The notes under the pieces: generated by a model
Database searches by the model: none
The model's input: only the letters and a program-made list of their open reading frames with translations
Told to the model about the DNA's origin: nothing
Made by a program: the position numbers and the translations under genes
Shown: positions 16,496 to 24,443 of the stretch, piece after piece
Layout of the letters: every line of letters starts with the position of its first letter
Numbering within the stretch: the first letter of the stretch is position 1
NCBI GenBank assembly: GCA_018368345.1
Contig: JAGZEK010000006.1
Coordinates: 52,271 to 116,270, forward strand
Direction: 5' to 3'
Source: Collinsella sp.
GTDB lineage: Bacteria; Actinomycetota; Coriobacteriia; Coriobacteriales; Coriobacteriaceae
Length of the DNA: 64,000 bases

Positions 16496-17672
16496 ACGTC
16501 GCCTCCAATTCCCCGATAACCGCATCGGCGCCCGACGTGCGGAAAAGCTCGCGGCGCCCGGCGTCGAACACGACCGCGGCGATATCGCATGCACCCGCCG
16601 CGCGGCGGCGCAACCTGTCCTCGGTTGCCGCAGCGAGCGAGGCGCGCGCAGCGTCCCCCACGCCGGCGGCCTCGATTACCTCGAGCGCCGCCGTGGTCGT
16701 GACCGAAGACATGATCTCGCGCACGGTCTTCGCGCCCGCGCCGGCCAAGGCCGCGTGGGCGGCCAGAATCTCCGCGCGGCAGTCGGCAGTACGCGAATGG
16801 GTGTCCATGATGCCGCCAGCGACCTTCACCAGCTTGCCGATGTGTCCCACAAGAAGGACATTGGTAAATCCCTCGCGAACGCAGCAATCAATCGCATCGC
16901 CCACAAAGTTGGAGATGAAGACCATCGGCGCTCCGTTTAGGTGGAAATGCCCCGAGATGAACTGCTCGCCGTAGTTGCCGGGCGTGAGCACGACTCCGCG
17001 CCGCCCCATAGCCGCATGCTGCCGGATCTCGAGCTCGATGCTGTCGCGCAAGGCAGCGAGGCTGCGCGGCTCGACGATGCCCGTCGTGCCCAGGATGGAG
17101 ATGCCGCCCTCTATCCCCAGGTGCGGGTTGAAGGTCTTTTCGGCAAGGGCAACACCCTCGGGTACCGAAATCGTCACAGCAATATTTCCAGAAAAGCCGT
17201 GCGCGGCGCACACCTCGCGCACCGCCGAAGTGATCATCGCGCGCGGCGTCGCGTTGATGGCGGCCGCCCCCACCGGCTGCTCGAGCCCGGGCAACGTCAC
17301 GCGCCCCACGCCCACGCCGCCATCGACGGAAACTTCCGATTCGCGCGTGGGCACGCCCTTGCTGCCCGCAGCGCCCGTGCCCGACCCCGCATGTTCCACG
17401 CGCGCGTACACGAGCACGCCGTCGGTCACATCGGCATCGTCGCCTGCGTCCTTTTGCACGGCGCACTGGGCGTACCCCTCGCCGATGCATGCGTCGACCA
17501 CGTTCGCCTCGACGGGCAGCCCGCCGGGGGTGACGATCGACACGCGGCCGACTGGCTTTCGTGACAAGAGCATCTCGCAGGCCGCCTTCGACGCGAGTGC
17601 GGCGCAGCTCCCCGTGGTGTAGCCGCAGCGCAGGCGGGTCGTCCCGGTATATATGTAGTGCTCGAAGGCCAC
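16488..17672 (-). CDS. cbiD: Cobalt-precorrin-5B C1-methyltransferase
   Basis: CbiD methylates C1 in the oxygen-independent pathway, so it is diagnostic for that route. The 394-residue protein begins with the family motif LRCGYTTGSCAALASKAA near residues 14-31, and has VTLPGLEQPVGAAAIN, GVALAEKTFNPHLGIEGG, ILGTTGIVEP and GHIGKLVKVAGG. I chose the GTG at 17672, one base after the cbiF stop, because this aligns the YTTGSCAA motif with the family N-terminus. The ribosome site there is weak, so it may be translated by coupling. Confidence 0.93.
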   Translation of the reverse strand: MAFEHYIYTGTTRLRCGYTTGSCAALASKAACEMLLSRKPVGRVSIVTPGGLPVEANVVDACIGEGYAQCAVQKDAGDDADVTDGVLVYARVEHAGSGTGAAGSKGVPTRESEVSVDGGVGVGRVTLPGLEQPVGAAAINATPRAMITSAVREVCAAHGFSGNIAVTISVPEGVALAEKTFNPHLGIEGGISILGTTGIVEPRSLAALRDSIELEIRQHAAMGRRGVVLTPGNYGEQFISGHFHLNGAPMVFISNFVGDAIDCCVREGFTNVLLVGHIGKLVKVAGGIMDTHSRTADCRAEILAAHAALAGAGAKTVREIMSSVTTTAALEVIEAAGVGDAARASLAAATEDRLRRRAAGACDIAAVVFDAGRRELFRTSGADAVIGELEATYE

Positions 17673-17673
17673 G

Positions 17674-18465
17674 TTAGCTGCTCGCCTTCCGATACCCCGT
17701 GGCAAACGAAGGGTCGTAAAGCTTGCTGCGCTCGTACGACTCCGCTTGCGCGCCGTCGTGCGCAAGTCCGCCGCGAGCTCCGAGCACGCGGCCCACCACC
17801 ACGAGCGCCGTGCGGTCGATGCCCTCTCGCGCGCCAGCATCAGCGAGCGTGCCCACTGTGCAGCGCACCACGCGCTCCTCAGGCCAGGTCGCCTTGTACA
17901 CGAGCGCCGCCGGCTCGTCGGAGCTGCGGCCCGCGGCCAAAAGCTCGGCGGAAAGCTCGGCGAGCATACCCGAGCTCAAGAAGATGACCATAGTCGAGCC
18001 GCTTTCCGCCATGGTGCGCATGCCCTCGCCCGCGGGCATGGGGGTGCGCCCGGAAAGCCGCGTGATCACGACCGACTGGCTGATTCCCGGCAGCGTGTAT
18101 TCCTGGTGAAGCGCCGCCGCGGCACCGCAAAAGCTCGACACGCCGGGCACCACCTCGTAGTCCACGCCGCGCGCGTCGAGCGCGTCCATCTGCTCCTGGA
18201 TGGCGCCGTACAGGCACGGGTCGCCCGTGTGCAGGCGCACCACTTCCTCGCCCCGCGCATCTGCCGCGCACATCACGTCGAGCACTTCCTCCAAGGTCAT
18301 GTGCGCGCTGTCGTAGACGACGCAGGATTCTTTGCACTCGGCGAGTAGCTCGGGGTTCACAAGGCTCCCCGCCCAAACGACCACGTCGGCCGCGCGCAGA
18401 AGGCGCGCCCCGCGCAGAGTAATAAGGTCGGCGGCGCCCGAGCCTGCGCCAACGATATGAATCAT
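17674..18465 (-). CDS. cbiF: (Cobalt-)precorrin-4 C11-methyltransferase
   Basis: CbiF/CobM methylates C11. The 263-residue protein has the N-terminal SAM loop MIHIVGAGSGAADLITLRG, then VVWAGSLVNPELL, LHTGDPCLYGAIQEQMDAL, VVPGVSSFCGAAAAL and TRLSGRTPMP, all typical of the family. The ATG at 18465 follows GGGAAGG. It is the first gene of the 17-gene minus-strand operon. Its leader faces the leader of the divergent cbiK operon. Confidence 0.95.
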   Translation of the reverse strand: MIHIVGAGSGAADLITLRGARLLRAADVVVWAGSLVNPELLAECKESCVVYDSAHMTLEEVLDVMCAADARGEEVVRLHTGDPCLYGAIQEQMDALDARGVDYEVVPGVSSFCGAAAALHQEYTLPGISQSVVITRLSGRTPMPAGEGMRTMAESGSTMVIFLSSGMLAELSAELLAAGRSSDEPAALVYKATWPEERVVRCTVGTLADAGAREGIDRTALVVVGRVLGARGGLAHDGAQAESYERSKLYDPSFATGYRKASS

Positions 18466-18596
18466 CCGAGCCTTCCCTTCCCGTTTCTCATCGCAACCGT
18501 TTACGCCGCCATTCGCGCAGCGGACAAAACACGGCGCCTGCGGCGGCAATCGGCGCAAATACGCAGGCAGGAGGCGCAATGCTGCCCGCCCTGGCT
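18466..18596 (-). other. Leader of the minus-strand cobalamin operon
   Basis: This stretch and the bases up to about 18660 lie upstream of cbiF. On the minus strand I see no GGGAA...GGTG...ACTGT core or B12 box, so no cobalamin riboswitch is recognised for the large operon. A possible -10 (TACTAT, around 18620-18630 on the minus strand) lacks a convincing -35 partner. Several short G+C-rich inverted repeats are present but none has a T tract. Confidence 0.4.
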
Positions 18597-18625
18597 TTGA
18601 CACGTTCACAAGTGCCCACTATGAT
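18597..18625 (+). promoter_or_regulatory. Consensus sigma-70-type promoter for the cbiK operon
   Basis: TTGACA (18597-18602) and TATGAT (18620-18625) are separated by exactly 17 bases. This is a near-perfect housekeeping promoter on the plus strand, with transcription expected to start at about 18632. It lies upstream of the riboswitch, so the transcript would carry the whole aptamer before cbiK. Confidence 0.8.
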
Positions 18626-18699
18626 AGTAAAAGTTTCGGCAACGAGCATATGACAATCGGATAAAAGGAAATGACCGGCGCGGCGCCCGCACAGCCCGC

Positions 18700-18806
18700 G
18701 CTGGCTTGCGGAGGGAACCAGGTGGGAATCCTGGGCAAGGGACATTACTGTATAGGACGCGCGGGCGAACCGCCTCGCGCCCCAAGCCAGACTGCTTCGC
18801 CTTTTC
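18700..18806 (+). ncRNA. Cobalamin (B12) riboswitch
   Basis: The plus strand has the conserved aptamer core GGGAACCAGGTG (18712-18723), GAATCCTGGGCA just after it, and ATTACTGTA (about 18744-18752), matching the GGGAA.CCGGTG.AA.UCC.G.GC...ACUGU consensus. A B12-box-like AGCCAGACTGCTTCGCC follows at 18785-18801. Small hairpins downstream (about 18840-18852 and 18886-18900) lie between the aptamer and the ribosome site at 18908-18916 and may mediate control. Corrinoid binding should lower expression of the downstream operon. Confidence 0.85.
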
Positions 18807-18923
18807 CTCACGGCATCGCCGTGGCGTTAGCTCCTTGTGAACCCCGAGGGGTGCGCTTTTCTTTCGCTTGTGCCGACAAGCAACTGTCGCCGGGGAACCG
18901 GCAAACCGAGGAAAGGAAAAACC

Positions 18924-19850
18924 ATGTCCGACCAGATGTCACGCCGCGGCTTCATGGGCGCCGCAGCAACCGGAGCCGTCGCGCTCGCCGGAGTCGCGCT
19001 CGCGGGCTGCTCCAACACCTCCGCGAGTTCCGAAAAATCGAGTGAAAAGGAGAAGGCCGTGAAGCCGGTCATCCTCGTCACGAGCTTCGGCACGAGCTAC
19101 AACGACTCGCGCCACATCACCATCGGCGCCATCGAAGACGCTATCCGCGAGAAGTACTGGCAGGACTACGACATCCGCCGCGCCTTCACCGCGCAGATCA
19201 TCATCGACAAGCTGAAGAAGCGCGACGGCATCACGATCGACAACATGACCGAGGCGCTCGACCGCTGCGTGAAAGACGGCGTGAAGGAAATCGTCGTGCA
19301 GCCGACGCATCTCATGGGTGGCCTGGAATACACCGACGTGAAAGACGAGCTCGACAAGTACGCCGACAAGTTCGACAAGATCTCGCTCGGCGACCCGTTG
19401 CTCACCTCCGACGACGACTACAAGAAGGTGGCCACAGCCATTAAGGAGAACATGGCGTCCTTCGACGACGGCAAGACGGCGCTGTGCCTCATGGGCCACG
19501 GCACCGAAGCCGATTCCAACGCCGACTATGCCAAGATGCAGGAAGTGTTCAAGAACGAGGGCTTGACGCAGTTCTTCGTCGGCACCGTCGAGGCTGAACC
19601 GACCTGCGAGGATGTTATCGCCGCCGCGAGCGCCGCAGGCTACAAGAAGGCCGTGCTCGCGCCGTTCATGGTGGTCGCGGGCGACCACGCGAACAACGAC
19701 ATGGCAGACGAGACCGACCCCGACAGCTGGGCTGCGAAGTTCGTGGCCGCCGGCTTCGATGTGACGTGCCTGCTCCAGGGTCTGGGACAGAACGTCGCGG
19801 TCGACGACATCTACGTCTCGCACGTGGACGACGCCATCGCAAAGCTGTAA
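18924..19850 (+). CDS. cbiK: Exported CbiK-family chelatase lipoprotein
   Basis: The 308-residue protein belongs to the anaerobic cobaltochelatase family CbiK, which inserts cobalt into sirohydrochlorin. Residues 6-33 are an export signal: SRRGFMGAAATGAVALAG resembles a Tat motif, ending in a lipobox LAGC. The mature domain has VILVTSFGTSYNDSR, VQPTHLMGGLEY, CLMGHGTEAD, VEAEPTCEDV and PFMVVAGDHANNDM, which hold the family's His/Glu metal sites. The start ATG follows GAGGAAAGG. Export is unusual for a biosynthetic chelatase; periplasmic CbiK from Desulfovibrio is the known parallel. Confidence 0.88.
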   Translation: MSDQMSRRGFMGAAATGAVALAGVALAGCSNTSASSEKSSEKEKAVKPVILVTSFGTSYNDSRHITIGAIEDAIREKYWQDYDIRRAFTAQIIIDKLKKRDGITIDNMTEALDRCVKDGVKEIVVQPTHLMGGLEYTDVKDELDKYADKFDKISLGDPLLTSDDDYKKVATAIKENMASFDDGKTALCLMGHGTEADSNADYAKMQEVFKNEGLTQFFVGTVEAEPTCEDVIAAASAAGYKKAVLAPFMVVAGDHANNDMADETDPDSWAAKFVAAGFDVTCLLQGLGQNVAVDDIYVSHVDDAIAKL

Positions 19851-19886
19851 ACTCGCCGCGCACGGGGGCGCCGGTCGCGTCCCCGT

Positions 19887-19931
19887 GCAACGGGCATGCG
19901 CCTTCCCCGACTGACGGCGCATGCCCGTTGC
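19887..19931 (+). terminator. Long hairpin after cbiK
   Basis: GCAACGGGCATGCGCC (19887-19902) and its exact reverse complement (19916-19931) form a 16-bp stem with a 13-base loop. A second stem (19860-19867 with 19881-19888) precedes it. There is no T tract, so it may be an attenuator or an mRNA 3' end stabiliser that lowers expression of the downstream transport genes relative to cbiK. Confidence 0.5.
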
Positions 19932-19994
19932 ATTCGCATCCCGCCCGCCCACCGCACGGCGCGGGCGGTCGAAGCGATTGAAAGGAACCCCTTC

Positions 19995-20528
19995 ATGTTG
20001 AAGAAAACCCTCGCCTTCGCCCTGTCGGCGGCGCTTTTCGCGTTCTCGCTCGCCGGCTGCGGCGGAAATTCAATCGACAGCGCAAAGGCAAGCGATGCCG
20101 ATTCCCAGGAAAAAACCGAACAGGCGGCCGATGCGCCCGAGGACGCAAGCGCTGCCCCCATCACCGCCGACAAGGTGGCCGACGGCACCTATCCGATCAC
20201 CGTAGATTCCAGCTCGAACATGTTCAGGATTGTGGACGCCCAGCTCATCGTGGAAAACGGCTCCATGCACTGCGTGATGACACTTTCCGGCACGGGCTAC
20301 GGCAAGCTCTTCATGGGCACGGGCGACGAGGCTGCCGCAGCGAGCGAGGCCGACTTCATCCCCTATGTGGAAAACGCGGAAGGCAAGTACACCTACGACG
20401 TGCCCGTTGATGCGCTCGACGAGGACACCGCCTGCGCCGCGTGGAGCATCAGAAGGGAGCGGTGGTACGACCGCACGCTCGTATTCGAATCCGCCGGCGT
20501 CGATCTGCGCGCCGACGCACTGAAGTAA
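19995..20528 (+). CDS. Small lipoprotein with a NEAT-like domain
   Basis: A 177-residue predicted lipoprotein: hydrophobic signal MLKKTLAFALSAALFAF then lipobox SLAGC at about residues 16-20, and an acidic Ala/Ser/Glu linker to about residue 55. The remaining ~115 residues form a beta-rich domain with the pattern IVENGSMHCVMTLSG...YGKLFMG and an ending RWYDRTLVF. This resembles NEAT-type haem-binding domains (dG.y.v.ltl.....i...v) and the N-terminal domain of the next protein. No exact family is recognised. Start chosen for the signal peptide and AAAGGA site. Confidence 0.75.
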   Translation: MLKKTLAFALSAALFAFSLAGCGGNSIDSAKASDADSQEKTEQAADAPEDASAAPITADKVADGTYPITVDSSSNMFRIVDAQLIVENGSMHCVMTLSGTGYGKLFMGTGDEAAAASEADFIPYVENAEGKYTYDVPVDALDEDTACAAWSIRRERWYDRTLVFESAGVDLRADALK

Positions 20529-20532
20529 CGCC

Positions 20533-22104
20533 ATGCGGTCGATTCTTCCCAAGGGGGAAAACAGGAAGCGCCGCAGCATCGCGGCGCGCGCGATCGCCTG
20601 CGTTCTCGTCACCCTGCTCGCGCTTCCCTTCGCGGGGTGCAGTGCGAGCCCGAACGCGACCGGTGCCACGACGGGCTCTCAGGAATACACTGTGAGCGTC
20701 TCGCTTTCCGGCGGGTCAGGGCGCGCAAGCATCTCCTCACCAACCACAATTATGAAGGATGGCGACACCTACACCGCGACCATCACCTGGTCGAGTTCGA
20801 ACTACGACAAGATGACCGTCGACGGCGTGGACTACGCGCCCGTAAACGACGGCGGCAACTCCACGTTCGAGATACCCGTCACGCTCGACGAGGACATCGC
20901 CGTGTCGGCCGAGACCGTCGCCATGTCGACGCCGCACACCATCGACTACACGCTCTACTTCGACTCATCCACCATGAAGGAGAAATCGGGCGACGATGCA
21001 AGCGGCGGCTCCCCCGCGGGAACGGCTTCAAGCGCCGCGGCCGACTTCCACAACGCCGATTTGGGCTGCGGCTGGGAGCCGACGGGGGCGCTTCAGCTTG
21101 AATACGCCAAGCACTTCACTGTCGACGAGTTCGAAGACGGCTTGCGGCTTATCTGCGTTTCGAACGGGGAGCGCTTCCTCGTGATGCCGCAGGATGCGAA
21201 GGTACCTGATGGGTTGAGCTCCGACATCGCGGTCATAAGGCGCCCCGCCGACAAGGTGTACCTTGTGTCGTCGGCGACGATGTGCCTGGTCGACGCACTC
21301 GATGCGAACGACAATATCTTAATGTCGGGCACGAAGGCCGACGATTGCTCGGTCGCAGGCTTCAAAAGCGCGCTCGAAAGTGGGGCGATCGCCTACGGCG
21401 GCAAGTACAGCGCGCCCGACTACGAGCGAATATCGGCCTCGGGCTGCACGCTCGCCATCGAGAACACCATGATCAACCACACGCCCGATGTGAAGGAAAA
21501 GCTGCAGAAGCTCGGGCTCGTCGTGCTCACCGAACAGTCGTCGAGCGAGCCCGAAGCACTCGGGCGCGTCGAGTGGATTAAGCTTTTCGGCGTTCTGTTC
21601 GACAAGGAAGACGAGGCCGCGCACCTGTTCAACGAGCAGAAGGCCCGCGTCGAGCAAACGTCGGGGCAGGCGTCGTCAGGTAAAACCGTGGCGTATTTCT
21701 ACATTAACTCGAACGGGGCCGCCGTCACGCGGCGGGCGGGCGACTACGTGGCGCAGATGATCGAGCTTGCAGGCGGCAGCTACGCGCTCGATGACGCGCA
21801 GACGGCGTCGACGTCAGGTTCGTCAGTAACGCTCGAAATGGAGCGCTTCTACGCGACGGCGAAGGATGCCGACATCATCGTCTACAACGGCACCATCGAC
21901 GAATCGGTTGCCACCTTGAACGACTTCGTAAGCAAAAACGCGCTATTGTCGCAGTTCAAAGCCGTGAAGAACGGCAACGTCTGGGTCACAAGCGCCGACA
22001 TGTACCAGCAGATGACTTCCACCGCCGACATTATCGACGAGCTGCACGGGGCGTTCACCGGCGATGACGCGAGTGACTTCCATTATCTGAGGAAGCTTGG
22101 CTAG
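20533..22104 (+). CDS. ABC transporter substrate-binding lipoprotein with N-terminal beta domain
   Basis: The 523-residue protein has a signal with lipobox (LPFAGC at about residues 31-36). Residues ~50-140 form a beta domain like that of the preceding small lipoprotein: IMKDGDTYTATITWSSSNYDKM and a HTIDYTLYF ending. Residues ~195-523 are a FepB/BtuF-type binding protein with helical linker (GRVEWIKLFGVLFDKEDEA, MIELAGGSYALDD) and a C-terminal tail ending in an LHGAFTG-like segment. The gene is four bases after its neighbour. The ligand is probably a corrinoid, haem or metal complex, inferred from the riboswitch and permease type. Confidence 0.85.
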   Translation: MRSILPKGENRKRRSIAARAIACVLVTLLALPFAGCSASPNATGATTGSQEYTVSVSLSGGSGRASISSPTTIMKDGDTYTATITWSSSNYDKMTVDGVDYAPVNDGGNSTFEIPVTLDEDIAVSAETVAMSTPHTIDYTLYFDSSTMKEKSGDDASGGSPAGTASSAAADFHNADLGCGWEPTGALQLEYAKHFTVDEFEDGLRLICVSNGERFLVMPQDAKVPDGLSSDIAVIRRPADKVYLVSSATMCLVDALDANDNILMSGTKADDCSVAGFKSALESGAIAYGGKYSAPDYERISASGCTLAIENTMINHTPDVKEKLQKLGLVVLTEQSSSEPEALGRVEWIKLFGVLFDKEDEAAHLFNEQKARVEQTSGQASSGKTVAYFYINSNGAAVTRRAGDYVAQMIELAGGSYALDDAQTASTSGSSVTLEMERFYATAKDADIIVYNGTIDESVATLNDFVSKNALLSQFKAVKNGNVWVTSADMYQQMTSTADIIDELHGAFTGDDASDFHYLRKLG

Positions 22105-22108
22105 CGCC

Positions 22109-23149
22109 ATGAGAAGCCGGCTTTCCATGACATACGACGAATCGGGGCGCGCCGCGCGGTGTCGCGTCGTGACGGCGCTGCTCGCTGTTGCCCTCATCGT
22201 GCTCGTCGGTGCCAACCTGTGCATCGGGAGCGTGCTCGTGCCCGCAGACCACATCCCCGGCATTCTTTCGGGCGGCGCGGCCAATTCCATGGAAAGCCAG
22301 GTCATCTGGGAGATTCGCCTGCCGCGCGTGCTTTCAGCCGTGCTTCTCGGCGGGGCACTTTCGCTCTCCGGGTTCCTGCTGCAGACGTTTTTCAACAACC
22401 CCATCGCCGACCCGTTCATCTTGGGCGTCTCCTCGGGCGCAAAGTTCGTCGTCGCGCTTACGATGATCGTTCTTCTGGGCGCGAACCAGGCCATGTCCTC
22501 GCCGGCCATGGTGGCCGCAGCGTTTCTGGGCTCGCTTATCACCATCGGCTTCGTGCTCCTCATCGCACGGCGCATAAGTTCCATGGCTATGCTCATCGTG
22601 GCGGGCGTCATGGTGGGATACATCTGCTCGGCGGCGACGAACTTCCTCATCGCCTTCGCCGACGACCAGTCCATCGTGAACCTGCACAACTGGTCTTTGG
22701 GTAGCTTCTCGGGTTCGAGCTGGGACGATGTCGTGGTCATCGCGGTCGTGGTGATCACCGTGAGCGCATGCGTATTCGCGATATCGAAGCCCCTTTCCGC
22801 CTTCCAGCTGGGAGAAGCCTACGCGAAAAGCGTCGGCGTGAACGTTGCACGCTTCCGCGTGGTGCTCGTCCTTCTAGCGAGCATGCTCTCCGCCTGCGTG
22901 ACCGCGTTCGCTGGTCCGGTGTCGTTCGTAGGCATCGCGGTCCCGCATCTCGTGAAGTCGGCGCTAAAGTCGTCGAAGCCCATCCGCGTGATTCCTGCGT
23001 GCTTCTTGGGAGGCGCTATCTTCTGCGCGGCCTGCGATTTGATCGCGCGCACGCTGTTCTCTCCCGTCGAGCTTTCCATCAGCGCCGTCACCGCCATCTT
23101 CGGCGCGCCGGTGGTTATCGCGCTCATGTTGAAGAAGCGGGTGAGGTAA
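22109..23149 (+). CDS. FecCD/BtuC-family ABC permease
   Basis: The 346-residue polytopic protein belongs to the BtuC/FecCD importers for vitamin B12, haem and siderophores. Family motifs are IRLPRVLSAVLLGGALSLSG, NNPIADPFILGVSSGA, WSLGSFSG and the cytoplasmic coupling region with GPVSFVGIAVPHLVK. About nine to ten hydrophobic helices can be seen. I give the ATG at 22109; a TTG at 22097, overlapping the previous stop and closer to a GAGG site, is also possible. It directly abuts the ATPase. Confidence 0.92.
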   Translation: MRSRLSMTYDESGRAARCRVVTALLAVALIVLVGANLCIGSVLVPADHIPGILSGGAANSMESQVIWEIRLPRVLSAVLLGGALSLSGFLLQTFFNNPIADPFILGVSSGAKFVVALTMIVLLGANQAMSSPAMVAAAFLGSLITIGFVLLIARRISSMAMLIVAGVMVGYICSAATNFLIAFADDQSIVNLHNWSLGSFSGSSWDDVVVIAVVVITVSACVFAISKPLSAFQLGEAYAKSVGVNVARFRVVLVLLASMLSACVTAFAGPVSFVGIAVPHLVKSALKSSKPIRVIPACFLGGAIFCAACDLIARTLFSPVELSISAVTAIFGAPVVIALMLKKRVR

Positions 23150-24331
23150 ATGGGGAAATTCGTGCCGCGGCCCAAAACGCAGACTGACGGAGCGCCGCTT
23201 TTCCTCATAAGCGACCTGTCGGCGGGCTACGACAAGAAGGTCGTAGTCGAAGGTGTCGATCTGGAGGTTCGCGCGGGCGACGTCGTGGCGCTCATCGGGC
23301 CGAACGGCTCGGGCAAGTCGACCATCTTGAAAACCATCACACGCCATCTGGCACCACTTGCCGGCGCGGTCGAGCTCGACGGGCGAGAGATTTCCCGATG
23401 GAAGACGGCGGAGTTCGCAAGGAACCTTGCCGTTATGCTGACAGATCGCCCCCGGACCGAGCTCCTCACCTGCCGCGATATCGTAGAGGCGGGAAGGCAT
23501 CCCTACACCGGGCGAATGGGAACGCTCTCGCCCGACGACCATAGTCGGGTCGATGAGGCCATGAAAACCGCACATGTGGAAGAGCTCGCCGAGCGCGACT
23601 TCATGCAGATAAGCGACGGGCAACGCCAGCGCGTCATGCTCGCACGCGCCATCGCGCAGGATCCGCGTGTGCTCGTGCTCGACGAGCCCACGTCGTATCT
23701 CGATATCCGCTACCAGATCGACCTGCTGCGAATACTTCGCCACCTTGCGAAATCGCGGAATGTGGCTGTCATCATGTCCATCCACGAACTCGAGCTCGCG
23801 CAGAAAAGCGCCGACAAGGTGATTTGCGTGAAGGACGGCCGGGTCTTCCGCGCCGGCGCACCCGAGGACATATTCACGCGCGAGACGATTGGCGAGCTTT
23901 ACGGCCTTCAACATGGCACCTTCAACGAGCGCTTCGGCAGCATGGAAATTGGGCGCCCGCACGGCGATGCGCACACGTTCGTCATCGCCGGCGCAGGTAC
24001 GGGGTCGGCCGTGTTTCGCCAGCTCATCCGGCAGGGCAAGGCGTTCTACGCGGGCGTTCTGCACGAAGGGGACATCGACTGCGAGCTCGCGCGCGACCTG
24101 GCGACGGAATGCGTGGCCGAGCGCGCCTTCGAGCCGATCGGGGATAAAACCATAGCCCGCGCCAAAGAGCTCCTCTTCCACTGCGCGCGCCTTATCGTGT
24201 GCCCCGCCGCCTTCGGCACCATAAACGCCCGCAACGCAGAGCTCATCGAGTTCGCACGCTCGCATGGTATCGAGGTCATGCGTGCGTGCGAAGGCGCATC
24301 GGAGGATTCCCATTTGGAGTGGGAAGGATAA
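23150..24331 (+). CDS. BtuD/FecE-type ABC ATPase with C-terminal extension
   Basis: The 393-residue protein has an ordinary ABC domain up to about residue 265: Walker A GPNGSGKST, Q-loop replaced by VMLTDRPRTE, signature ISDGQRQR in place of LSGGQ, Walker B VLVLDEPTSYLD and a switch histidine in SIHELE. Residues ~270-393 add a Rossmann-like segment starting HTFVIAGAGTGSAVFRQL, with VLHEGDIDCELARDLATE. Similar tails occur on some ATPases of B12/iron-complex importers, where they may sense a ligand. It closes the riboswitch operon. Confidence 0.88.
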   Translation: MGKFVPRPKTQTDGAPLFLISDLSAGYDKKVVVEGVDLEVRAGDVVALIGPNGSGKSTILKTITRHLAPLAGAVELDGREISRWKTAEFARNLAVMLTDRPRTELLTCRDIVEAGRHPYTGRMGTLSPDDHSRVDEAMKTAHVEELAERDFMQISDGQRQRVMLARAIAQDPRVLVLDEPTSYLDIRYQIDLLRILRHLAKSRNVAVIMSIHELELAQKSADKVICVKDGRVFRAGAPEDIFTRETIGELYGLQHGTFNERFGSMEIGRPHGDAHTFVIAGAGTGSAVFRQLIRQGKAFYAGVLHEGDIDCELARDLATECVAERAFEPIGDKTIARAKELLFHCARLIVCPAAFGTINARNAELIEFARSHGIEVMRACEGASEDSHLEWEG

Positions 24332-24348
24332 ACTGGACTTTCTTTTAA

Positions 24349-24441
24349 GGATCCTCAGGCTATAGCTCCTACGCCGGCGAGGTCTACAATGCGCCGGAGA
24401 ACCTCGTGAACAGGTATTTCCACGCCGACGAGCCCAACTAG
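24349..24441 (+). pseudogene. IS3-family OrfB transposase fragment
   Basis: After an in-frame stop, about 30 codons read GSSGYSSYAGEVYNAPENL then VNRYFHADEPN and a stop. The pattern Y.SY.GE...APN...R.F.AD.PN is the segment just before the catalytic DD(E) core in IS3-family OrfB proteins. The rest of the gene is absent. The fragment ends two bases before the TetR gene's stop and marks the right edge of the cobalamin insert. Confidence 0.55.
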
Positions 24442-24443
24442 GC

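Noticed and set aside
18837..18923. Longer start for the CbiK-like protein at 18837
   Set aside because: The extra residues would be translated from the leader between riboswitch and ribosome site, and would hide the Tat-like signal; the ATG at 18924 has a good ribosome site.
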